Shown: piece after piece, positions 40,813 through 48,010 of the stretch
Position numbering within the stretch: the first letter of the stretch is position 1
Layout: each line of letters opens with the position of its first letter
DNA from: an uncultured Pseudomonadota bacterium
Lineage (GTDB): Bacteria > Myxococcota_A > UBA796 > SXON01
DNA length: 55,785 nucleotides
Direction: 5' to 3'
Assembly (NCBI GenBank): GCA_903844155.1
Contig: CAIMSU010000073.1
Span: forward strand, 1 to 55,785
Translations under genes and position numbers: made by a program
The notes under the pieces: model-generated
Databases searched by the model: none
What the model was told of the DNA's origin: nothing
What the model saw: the letters and a program-made list of their open reading frames with translations, nothing else

Positions 40813-42729
40813 TCACTTCTTGGCCGGTACAGCCTTCGCAGGCTTTGCTCCAGCCTTCTTCGCCACGATCGCCTCCATCTGGTCCATGATGGCGTTCATC
40901 TCGGCGGCCACGGCGTCGTAGGGGGCGGGCGTGGCCATGTCGACGCCGGCGGTCTTGAGCAGGACGTAGGGGTCGTTGGAGCCGCCTGCGGAGAGCAACG
41001 TGATGTACTTGTCGAGCACGCCGGGCTTCTTCGCGAGGATGTCCGTGGAGAACTGCGACGCGGCCGCGATGGAGGTGGCGTACTGGTAGACGTAGAAGTC
41101 GTAGTAGAAGTGGGGGACGTACGCCCACTCTGCGCCGTCGCGGTCGGCGATGTGGGTGACGGCGTCCGCGCCACCGGTATCGCCGTAGTAGCGCTTGAGG
41201 ATGCCGAGGTAGGTCTTGGACAATCCTTCGCCCGTGAGGGGCTCGCCGTGCTCGACCTGGTCGTGGATCGCCAGCTCGAACTCGGCGAACTGGGCCTGGC
41301 GGAAGTAGGTCTGGCGCAGGCCTTCCAACTGGGTGCCGAGGAAGTAGAGCTTCTCGTCGTCCGACTTGGAGTCCTTGAGCATCTGCTGCATGAGCAGCGC
41401 CTCGTTGCACGTCGAGGCGATCTCGGCGATGAACGTGGAGTAGTCCGCCTTCGCGTAGGGCTGGTTCTTCGCGGAGAGCACGCTGTGCATCGCGTGACCC
41501 CACTCGTGCGCGAGCGTGGTCACGCTCTCGTAGTCGCCGTTGAAATTCAGCAAAAGGAAGGGGTGAACGGCATAAGCGGCGCCGTCCATGTACGCGCCCT
41601 CCTGCTTGCCCGCGTGCGGGTACGCATCCATCCAGCGCCCGCCGAAGCCGGCCTGGAGCTGCGACGTGTAGGTCGGTCCGAGGGGCTTGGTCGCGGCGAT
41701 GGTGAGCGCCTCCGCCTCGTCGATGGTCCAGTGCTTGTCCAGGTTCACGAGCGGGGGGTACATGTCGCTGTACTGCAGGTCGGTGATCCCGAGGATCTTC
41801 GCCCGCAGCTTGAGGTAACGATGCAGCGTCGGCAGGTTCTTGTTCGTCGTGGCGACGAGCGTGTTGTAGACCGCGACGGGGACGTGGTCCTGGTCGACCG
41901 CCGCTGCGACGGAAGAGTCGTAGTGGTGCGCCTTTGCGACGAGCCAGTGCCCTTCGACGGCAGCACCCAGCGTCGCGCCGAGCGTGCCCTGGTAGGCCTT
42001 CATCGTCCCATAGAACGCGTCGAACACGGTCTTGCGGTCGTCGCGGTCAGGGACCTGCCGGTAGAGCGTCCAGGCGGAGGGGTCGAGGTGGATCTTCGTG
42101 CCGTCCTTGAGCGTGACGTCCGGCCAGGGGATCTCGGCGTTGATGAGGATGCCGTGGATGTGGTCGGGCTCGCCGAGGATCGTGCCGGCGCCGGCGAGGA
42201 GGCCTTCGCTGTTCGCGTCGAGCGTGTGGGGCGCGTCGACGACGATGGAGCGAAGGAAGTAGTCGTACGGCGCAAGGCCGGGATCGGCCTTGATCGCGGC
42301 TTCTACGGCCGGGCCGCCCATCGCGAGGATCTCGGGGGCGAAGAATGCGCTGGTCTCGCCAAAATGCGTGGCGAGGAGGCCGGCCTGCTGCGAGCGCTGC
42401 TGCAACGTCGCGTCGCGGGTGTCGGCGTTGGAGAGGTTGCTTGCGTACGTGTAGATCCGCGCTACCGTCTCCTGCAGCGTGAAGCGTTTGTCCAGGCAGG
42501 CCTTGAGCTGGTCCTTGAGGTGGCCCTGGCAGGCGGTCAGCGCGTCCGCGTCCGTGTTCGCCTGCTTCAAGGCGGCCGTCCAGGCGTCCACGGAGGGGTA
42601 GACGGCAGAGAGGTCCCAGGTGTCCTGAACGCGGGGGGTCGGCGCGGGCGTGTCACCCGCGAGGGCGGTGCCGGCGACGAGGGCGAGGACGACAGACGGG
42701 GCGACGAAGGCGGGAAAACGACGGTTCAT
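40813..42729 (-). CDS. pepF: M3 family oligoendopeptidase F-like, secreted
   Basis: The 638-residue zinc metallopeptidase has a signal peptide (LALVAGTALA) and an N-terminal helical domain (WDLSAVYPS). The active site is HEWGH at 408-412, with the third ligand Glu in the EIASTCNEALL segment. IHDQVEHGEPLT and VPHFYYDFYVYQYATS are typical of PepF. Most PepF enzymes are cytoplasmic, so the signal peptide implies periplasmic or extracellular peptide degradation. It ends in a Lys/Ala-rich tail (AKPAKAVPAKK). The stop codon adjoins the dispersed repeat at 40812. No clear ribosome-binding site was seen. Confidence 0.92.
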   Translation of the reverse strand: MNRRFPAFVAPSVVLALVAGTALAGDTPAPTPRVQDTWDLSAVYPSVDAWTAALKQANTDADALTACQGHLKDQLKACLDKRFTLQETVARIYTYASNLSNADTRDATLQQRSQQAGLLATHFGETSAFFAPEILAMGGPAVEAAIKADPGLAPYDYFLRSIVVDAPHTLDANSEGLLAGAGTILGEPDHIHGILINAEIPWPDVTLKDGTKIHLDPSAWTLYRQVPDRDDRKTVFDAFYGTMKAYQGTLGATLGAAVEGHWLVAKAHHYDSSVAAAVDQDHVPVAVYNTLVATTNKNLPTLHRYLKLRAKILGITDLQYSDMYPPLVNLDKHWTIDEAEALTIAATKPLGPTYTSQLQAGFGGRWMDAYPHAGKQEGAYMDGAAYAVHPFLLLNFNGDYESVTTLAHEWGHAMHSVLSAKNQPYAKADYSTFIAEIASTCNEALLMQQMLKDSKSDDEKLYFLGTQLEGLRQTYFRQAQFAEFELAIHDQVEHGEPLTGEGLSKTYLGILKRYYGDTGGADAVTHIADRDGAEWAYVPHFYYDFYVYQYATSIAAASQFSTDILAKKPGVLDKYITLLSAGGSNDPYVLLKTAGVDMATPAPYDAVAAEMNAIMDQMEAIVAKKAGAKPAKAVPAKK

Positions 42730-42815
42730 GGGGAGCAGCTCGCGGCAAGGGGTTTGGGCGCGCGAGGGCTAACGCGCGCGGGCGGTCAATGCCCGATGCG
42801 CGCCGTGCTCAAAAA

Positions 42816-42841
42816 CGCCCTCTGCGATTCTGGATCATTGC
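42816..42841. repeat. repeat family B, half copy
   Basis: Read on the minus strand it is GCAATGATCCAGAATC then GCAGAGGGCG, the left arm and centre of the copy at 38546. The other arm is missing. It lies between the M3 peptidase and cytochrome genes. Confidence 0.75.
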
Positions 42842-42882
42842 GAGGCCTGGTCGCGCGCCGGCCAGAGCCACCAGCCCCGAAA

Positions 42883-43317
42883 CTACCGTCGGCGGTGCAG
42901 GAGAAACGCCGCCGTTCCGAGCGCAATCCCGGCCAGTCCCGGCAGGCCGGCGGGTCCGGGCGCGGTTGCACAGCCGTAGGTCGGCGTCAGCGTATTGCAA
43001 AAGGAGACGCCGGTGTTCGGGTCCATGCCCTGGGCGAGCGCGTCGGTGTCGATGATGCCGTCGCCATCGCTGTCGACGCCGTCGGTCGTCATCTGGTCGA
43101 GGGCGGCGTGGAGCAGGTCGAAGTTGGAGAGACCGGTCAGCCCGCGCGCCTTCATCGCCAGCGCGAAGGGCTGGTTGGCGGTGCCCTGCCCCCCGGAGTT
43201 GGTCTCATGACAGATCGTGCACTGCGGCGTGCAGGCGAGGCCAAGATATGAGGCGACCTCGGCCGGATAGGCGTAGGACGCGAACGCCGGGGCGCTTAAG
43301 AGCAGGAGGGTGAGCAT
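42883..43317 (-). CDS. small cytochrome c-like protein with MYXO-CTERM-type tail
   Basis: The 144-residue protein has a signal peptide (LLLLSAPAFA), one heme c motif CTICH (33-37), and a calcium-loop-like DSDGDGIIDTDAL. The C-terminus is Cys115, a hydrophobic helix (GLPGLAGIALGTAAFLL) and HRRR, the layout of MYXO-CTERM sorting signals. It should carry a covalently bound heme on the periplasmic or outer face. It is the last gene of an operon with the heme/barrel protein (28-bp gap) and the YceI gene. No distal Met is obvious. Confidence 0.8.
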   Translation of the reverse strand: MLTLLLLSAPAFASYAYPAEVASYLGLACTPQCTICHETNSGGQGTANQPFALAMKARGLTGLSNFDLLHAALDQMTTDGVDSDGDGIIDTDALAQGMDPNTGVSFCNTLTPTYGCATAPGPAGLPGLAGIALGTAAFLLHRRR

Positions 43318-43345
43318 CGGGGTCTACGTCCCTGTGAAAGGGGTT

Positions 43346-44536
43346 TCAGAGGTAGAAGTGCGCTTGCAGGAGGCCCATGCCCTGGGGCGTTCCGCCGGCG
43401 GCGCAGGTGAGCATGCCGTCAAAGGCGTCGACGCGGATGTCGAGGCGGGGGACGAGGAACCACTCGACCGCCCCGCCGCCCGTCCAGGCCGGAGCCGCGG
43501 AAGACGATAGGTCCGGATTGCAATACTGCCCAATCCCCATCACGTGCAGCCCCTGGGCAGGCTCCCAGTCGACCATCGCGCTGCTGGCGATGCCAGTGGT
43601 GCTGGCGGTCGGGCTCTTGTCAAGCATCAAATCGGCTTCTGCGAGGATCGCCACGGACTTGACCGGGGAGGCGCGGGTGTAGACCCCGTGCACCTGCCGG
43701 GTGAGCGGCGCGAGCGTGATGATGTCCTCCTGCGCCTCCGTGACGAGGCTCGAGATACCAAGCTCAAAGGTCTTCTTGATGGCGTAGGAGCCGTACAGGC
43801 TGTACCCGCGCTCCCGGAAGACGTCGGGGCTGACCGAGAAGTTCCCCGCGATGCCCATCACCTCCGCCCGGAACTTCTTGGACGTGTAGGACGCCGCGAC
43901 CCCGGTCTGCTGCTGATCGTTGCCGTCCGTGCGCGTTGCGTTGCGGACGTAGAGCTCATGATCCTCGGACCGGATGCCGAACGGGAGCTGGATGCGCCCC
44001 GCACGGATCAACAGCCCCTTCATCGGCGTGACGCCCACCCAGTAGTCCCTTGAAACGAGATTCCACCCGTTCGGCGCGGTGTTCTGCGTGAGCCAGGCCG
44101 CCTCTCCGCCCTCGCTGACCGGCCCGATGGAGCCGGCTGCGGTGAAAATGCCGGCCTGCACGGCGCCGCTCACGTCCGCTTGCATCAGGATCGTCCGGAC
44201 GTTTCCCGGCTCGGGGATCACGAGCCCGCGCAGATCCGCCTGCAACGACAGCGGTTTCGGCAGGGTCACGGCGCCGAACGCGAAGTCCTTGATCTTTCCG
44301 GGTGTTTGGTCTGCCGCCGTCTTCTCGTAATGCGTGCGGACGAGGATCTCGCCTTGCGCCCGACCATATTCGGTGAGCGTGCCGCCGCCCGAGGGGTCGA
44401 TGTGGCACTGCGCGCAGTTGGTGTACCCGTGCTTGATCATCCAAGGGTACGCGAGGGCTTGCCGCGGTGCGAGCGCGGCAAGGACGACAAGGAGGGCAAG
44501 GAGCGCCCGCCACATCCGAAGGTAGAATTCAGGCAT
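43346..44536 (-). CDS. outer-membrane beta-barrel protein with N-terminal heme c motif
   Basis: The 396-residue protein has a signal peptide ending RQALA, then a heme c site CAQCH (41-45) followed by HIDPSGGGTLTEYGRAQGE. The rest consists of alternating strands typical of a porin-like barrel (WVGVTPMKGLLIRAGRIQLPFG, SLYGSYAIKKTFELG), ending in a C-terminal aromatic strand (LLQAHFYL). An internal ATG at 44515 would also give a full signal peptide. ATG 44536 overlaps the YceI stop by eight bases. A role in electron transfer or small-molecule passage across the outer membrane is inferred. Confidence 0.78.
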   Translation of the reverse strand: MPEFYLRMWRALLALLVVLAALAPRQALAYPWMIKHGYTNCAQCHIDPSGGGTLTEYGRAQGEILVRTHYEKTAADQTPGKIKDFAFGAVTLPKPLSLQADLRGLVIPEPGNVRTILMQADVSGAVQAGIFTAAGSIGPVSEGGEAAWLTQNTAPNGWNLVSRDYWVGVTPMKGLLIRAGRIQLPFGIRSEDHELYVRNATRTDGNDQQQTGVAASYTSKKFRAEVMGIAGNFSVSPDVFRERGYSLYGSYAIKKTFELGISSLVTEAQEDIITLAPLTRQVHGVYTRASPVKSVAILAEADLMLDKSPTASTTGIASSAMVDWEPAQGLHVMGIGQYCNPDLSSSAAPAWTGGGAVEWFLVPRLDIRVDAFDGMLTCAAGGTPQGMGLLQAHFYL

Positions 44537-45146
44537 CGACGAGATCCACGGTCACTTCGGCATGCATTTTGGGGTCCACGGTCACCCCGAGGTAGCTCGG
44601 AATCGCGATCCCGTGTTGGGAGACGTCGAAATTGAACTTCGCGATCACCCGGTAGCCGGTCTTCGAGCGGGCCACGTTGTAGTCGACGCTCACGGGGGCG
44701 TCGACACCGTGCGCGTTGAAGGTGGCGTGGACGGTGCCCTTGGCGGCCTGACCCAACGTCGTGGGCCAGGGGATGTCCGCCTTGTTGAGGGTCAACGTCA
44801 GGTTCGGGAATTGCTCGACCTGGCAGAACTCGTGGCACATGTGGTCGTCCCGCAGGTCGATGCCGGTCTTCACGGAGGTGACGGGCACGGTGAAGACCAG
44901 CTTCGTTCCGTCATCGGACGCGGTGACGGTGTTGGTATCGCCCTCGATGTCCAGCGCGCCAGGCGTGCCCTCGGCGAAGAACGCGACCTTTGGCTTGCCG
45001 CCAACGCTGATGGCGGCGTAGGCGGAGGTCGCGGCGGCGGAGCAGAGGAGCGCGGCGAGGACGAGCCCGACGGCGCGCCCCCGGCGGGGGACCGACAGCG
45101 AACCTGCGGAGCGTGGCGAGCGAGAGGAGGGTGGAAACGGGGTCAT
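44529..45146 (-). CDS. YceI family periplasmic protein
   Basis: The 205-residue protein has a long basic N-region, then a signal peptide ending ATSAYA, and a YceI lipocalin-like barrel (VAFFAEGTPGALDIEGDT, FTVPVTSVKTGIDLRDDHM, FPNLTLTL, GTVHATFNAHGV, FDVSQHGIAIPSYLGVTVDP). YceI proteins bind isoprenoid or quinone-like lipids. The start has an AAGGA seven bases upstream. It leads the operon with the heme/barrel and cytochrome genes, so lipid-soluble electron-carrier binding is plausible (inference). Confidence 0.88.
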   Translation of the reverse strand: MTPFPPSSRSPRSAGSLSVPRRGRAVGLVLAALLCSAAATSAYAAISVGGKPKVAFFAEGTPGALDIEGDTNTVTASDDGTKLVFTVPVTSVKTGIDLRDDHMCHEFCQVEQFPNLTLTLNKADIPWPTTLGQAAKGTVHATFNAHGVDAPVSVDYNVARSKTGYRVIAKFNFDVSQHGIAIPSYLGVTVDPKMHAEVTVDLVDA

Positions 45147-45178
45147 GGTGCGATCCTTCGGCTGGAGGGGACGCCGAG

Positions 45179-45207
45179 AACATAGGCTGCGGAGCGCGTG
45201 TCGTCAT
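45179..45207 (-). promoter_or_regulatory. promoter of the YceI-barrel-cytochrome operon
   Basis: On the minus strand: ATGACG, a 17-bp spacer, then TATGTT, leaving a leader of about 25 bases that contains an AAGGA ribosome-binding site. Confidence 0.5.
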
Positions 45208-45243
45208 GATCGGGCAGGCCCTCTCATGGAATCCTCACCGCCT

Positions 45244-45276
45244 TTGACAAGCCGGCGCGGCGCGCGCGCATAGATG
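45244..45276 (+). promoter_or_regulatory. TTGACA box and TAGATG near the DUF2231-like gene start
   Basis: A perfect TTGACA (45244-45249) lies upstream of TAGATG (45271-45276), which ends six bases before ATG 45283. The 21-bp spacing is longer than normal, so the pairing is doubtful. Confidence 0.4.
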
Positions 45277-45282
45277 GTCTGC

Positions 45283-45960
45283 ATGAACCCCGCACACCTC
45301 CACCTCCTCGTGAACCACTTCCCCATCATCGGCACCTACCTGGCGCTGCCGCTCCTGGTGCTGGCGCTCGTGCGGCGTGCCGACCGGGGCGCCCTCTACG
45401 CGCTCGTGCTGGTGCTGGTGATCTCCGGCGCCGGGGCAGTGGCCGCCAACCTCTCGGGCGACCCGGCGGAGGCGCGGGTGGAAGACCTCCCAAGCGTGTC
45501 GAAGCACTGGATCGACGTCCATTCGGATCGGGCGGACGACGCGACGATCATCGCCGTGGTCACCGCGGTGGGCGCGCTGGGGCTGCTTGGATGGACGATC
45601 CGCCGCGGCAGCACGCCGATTGTCGGCCTCGGCGTGCTCGGATTCCTGACCACGCTGAGCGCGGGCGCGATGGCGTGGACGGGGGTTGCGGGCGGGCAGA
45701 TCCACCACGGTGAGCTGCGCGAGGCCGGGGACAACACCAGCAACGCCTCTGAGCACGGCGGCAAGGGGCGACGCGGCCCCCATGCTGGCGCAGGCGAGCG
45801 GGGTGGGGCGGGCGAAGCGGGCGAGGGCGGTGAGGGTCGAGGGCGCCCGGGGGGGCGACGGCCGCGGGGGCCACGTCCGGGAGCCGGTGCTGACGGCGCC
45901 GATGGGACCGAGGCGACCCCGGGTGAGGCGCCCGCAGACCCCGCCGCTGCCGGCCAGTAG
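45283..45960 (+). CDS. DUF2231-like four-TM membrane protein with Gly/Arg tail
   Basis: The 225-residue inner-membrane protein starts MNPAHLHLLVNHFPIIG, with His residues ahead of four hydrophobic helices (residues of about 10-145), as in DUF2231-type membrane proteins. From about 155 the sequence becomes low-complexity (GGAGEAGEGGEGRGRPGGRRPRG in part). It is encoded by very GC-rich DNA and is probably disordered in the cytoplasm. An ATG nine bases upstream (45274) is possible. The two-component genes follow after 11 bp. Confidence 0.65.
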   Translation: MNPAHLHLLVNHFPIIGTYLALPLLVLALVRRADRGALYALVLVLVISGAGAVAANLSGDPAEARVEDLPSVSKHWIDVHSDRADDATIIAVVTAVGALGLLGWTIRRGSTPIVGLGVLGFLTTLSAGAMAWTGVAGGQIHHGELREAGDNTSNASEHGGKGRRGPHAGAGERGGAGEAGEGGEGRGRPGGRRPRGPRPGAGADGADGTEATPGEAPADPAAAGQ

Positions 45961-45971
45961 GGGGACCGTCG

Positions 45972-46637
45972 ATGCGGATGCTGGTTGTTGAAGACGAGCC
46001 GAAGATCGCGGGTTTTCTCTCGCGAGGACTGATCGAGGAGGGCCATCAGGTGACCGTGGCGGGGACGCTCGCGGCGGCCCGGTCGGCGCTCGCGACGGCT
46101 GGACACGACCTCCTCATCATCGACCGCATGCTGCCCGACGGCGACGGCCTCGCGCTGATCCGGGAGCTTCGCGAAGCGGGAAACGGGCTGCCAGCGCTGT
46201 GTGTGACGGCGAAGGATCGCGTCGAGGACCGCGTTCAAGGCCTCTGGGACGGGGCGGACGACTACCTCGTGAAGCCATTCGCCTTTGAGGAGCTCCTCGC
46301 ACGCATCGCGGCCATCGCCCGTCGCCGGCCCCAGGCCAGCCGGATCCTGCGCGTCGCAGACCTGACCCTGGACGCCGAGCTCCGCACGGCAAAGCGGGGC
46401 GAACGCGAGGTGCCCCTCACCCCGCAGGAGTTCGCGCTCCTGTGGTTCCTGGCGGAGCACCCCGGACGCGTCCACACGCGCGCCGAGCTGCTCGCGCACG
46501 TCTGGAACGTCCACCACGATCCGGGGACCAACGTCGTCGACGTCTACATGGGCTACCTCCGGCGGAAGATCGACCGGGATGCGGCACATCCGCTGGTCCA
46601 CACGGTCCGCGGGGTCGGCTATCTCCTCCGCGCCTGA
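45972..46637 (+). CDS. OmpR/PhoB-family response regulator
   Basis: The 221-residue protein has a receiver domain with the acidic pair Glu7/Asp8, phospho-acceptor Asp51 (LLIIDRMLPDGDGL), Thr79 and Lys101 (YLVKPF). A winged-helix DNA-binding domain follows at about 130-221 (LTPQEFALLWFLAEHPGRV, NVVDVYMGYLRRKI, HTVRGVGYLL). It resembles the CusR/PhoP group. It is co-transcribed with the membrane protein upstream and the kinase downstream. Targets are unknown, but the divergent YceI operon is a candidate. Confidence 0.93.
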   Translation: MRMLVVEDEPKIAGFLSRGLIEEGHQVTVAGTLAAARSALATAGHDLLIIDRMLPDGDGLALIRELREAGNGLPALCVTAKDRVEDRVQGLWDGADDYLVKPFAFEELLARIAAIARRRPQASRILRVADLTLDAELRTAKRGEREVPLTPQEFALLWFLAEHPGRVHTRAELLAHVWNVHHDPGTNVVDVYMGYLRRKIDRDAAHPLVHTVRGVGYLLRA

Positions 46638-47988
46638 GCCTGGCCCGAAGCGCTCCGGCGCGGTCGCCCGCGTCGGCCCCCGCGCGTGGTCCCTCGTCAC
46701 CCAGGTCCTTCGCACGAGCTTTCTCGTGCTGGTGTTGGTCCTCGCCGTCGTCGGGCTGGCGACGGGAGCGCTGCTCTACCTGCAGGAGCGCCGGGATGTG
46801 GACGCCGAGCTGCTCGCCGCGGCCCGGGCTGCGGGCGACGGGGACATCCAGCCGGGGCACTGGGGCACGGAGCACGCGGACTCGGCCGTCGACGTGCGAA
46901 TGCTGGCGCCGGACGACCCGCTGCTGCCCGCGGGCTGGGCCGAGCACGCGGAGGACCTGGAGACACCAGCGTGGCGGGATGACGGCGATCGTCGCGTTCT
47001 TTTCCTGCCCGTGGAGCGGGGTGCGGAGGGGTCGGAGGACCACGAGATGATCGTGGCGTCGACGCCGCGGGTGACCTGGATGCACAGCGCGGGCCGGTTT
47101 GCGCTGGCGTATGCGCTGGTCGCGGCGTTGGCGGCGCTGATCGGGGGGCTCGTACAGGAGCACCTCCTGCTTCTCGCTGTCGCGCCGTTGTTCGCCGCTC
47201 GGGCAGCGGTCGGGCGCGTCATGGGTGCGGGCGCCGGGGCGCGCCTTGACGAGCGCGGACCGGTGGAGGTCGCCGAGCTGCTCCACGCCGTCAACGGGCT
47301 GCTCACCCGATTGGACCAGGCTTTTGCCGCGCAGGCGCGGTTCACCTCCGAGGCGGCGCACGAGCTCCGCTCGCCGATCACGGTGATGCTGGGGGAGCTG
47401 GACGTTGCCCTTCGGCGCCCCCGCGACGCCGCGGAGTACGAGGCCGTCCTGCGGTCCACGCGGGAGGAAGTCGCGCGCCTCGCCGCCCTCGTCGAGGGGC
47501 TCCTCCTGCTCACCCGCGTCGACACCGGGCAGGCGGAACAAGCACGCGAACCGGTTCTCGCGGCAGCGCTCATGAGCGAGGCCGCAAGGGGGGGAGACGT
47601 CGGGCGTGCCGGCGGGGTGCTGACGGTGGACACCGGCGCCGTCCAAAATGTGCTGGTTCGGGTGCATCCGGCGCTGGTCGTCGCCGCGCTCGCGAACCTG
47701 CTCCGGAACGCGGCCGTCCACGCCGCCGGCTCCCCGGTCCGCTTCCACGCCGCCCCCGTGGACGGCTTCGTGCGCTTCGAGGTGGATGATGCCGGGCCCG
47801 GCGTGCCGGTGGAGGACCGCGGCCGGGTGTTCGACCGGCTCACGCGCGGGCGGGGAAGCGCGACGACGGGCCTCGGGCTCGGCCTGTCGCTCGCCCGCGA
47901 GGTGGCGTGTCGCCACGGTGGGGACTGCTTTCTTGCAGAGGCGCCGGGAGGGGGTTGTCGGGCGGTGCTGGACCTGCCGGTCGCCTGA
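46579..47988 (+). CDS. sensor histidine kinase
   Basis: The 469-residue inner-membrane kinase pairs with the preceding regulator. Two TM helices (about 45-65 and 168-200) flank a short acidic periplasmic sensor. The H-box is FTSEAAHELRSPI with His261. N-box LANLLRNAAVHA, G1 DDAGPGVP, F RVFDRL and G2 TGLGLGLSLA are all present. ATG 46579 lies 59 bases inside the regulator gene. No ATG, GTG or TTG occurs between it and the first TM helix, so this overlap seems real. The signal is unknown. Confidence 0.9.
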   Translation: MRHIRWSTRSAGSAISSAPEPGPKRSGAVARVGPRAWSLVTQVLRTSFLVLVLVLAVVGLATGALLYLQERRDVDAELLAAARAAGDGDIQPGHWGTEHADSAVDVRMLAPDDPLLPAGWAEHAEDLETPAWRDDGDRRVLFLPVERGAEGSEDHEMIVASTPRVTWMHSAGRFALAYALVAALAALIGGLVQEHLLLLAVAPLFAARAAVGRVMGAGAGARLDERGPVEVAELLHAVNGLLTRLDQAFAAQARFTSEAAHELRSPITVMLGELDVALRRPRDAAEYEAVLRSTREEVARLAALVEGLLLLTRVDTGQAEQAREPVLAAALMSEAARGGDVGRAGGVLTVDTGAVQNVLVRVHPALVVAALANLLRNAAVHAAGSPVRFHAAPVDGFVRFEVDDAGPGVPVEDRGRVFDRLTRGRGSATTGLGLGLSLAREVACRHGGDCFLAEAPGGGCRAVLDLPVA

Positions 47989-47998
47989 CCCACCGTGG

Positions 47999-48004
47999 TA
48001 GGCT
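47999..48004 (+). promoter_or_regulatory. -10-like TAGGCT, leaderless-type promoter of kup
   Basis: TAGGCT lies exactly six bases before ATG 48011, without a Shine-Dalgarno sequence. Confidence 0.45.
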
Positions 48005-48010
48005 CGCCGC

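Noticed and set aside
41110-43251. 713-codon plus-strand frame over the M3 peptidase and cytochrome genes
   Set aside because: It crosses an intergenic repeat and two genes on the other strand. No domain was seen.
45790-45960. Separate gene or RNA in the Gly/Arg-rich 3' part of the DUF2231-like gene
   Set aside because: The frame continues unbroken from the membrane domain and stops just before the regulator gene. Low complexity alone is not evidence of another feature.
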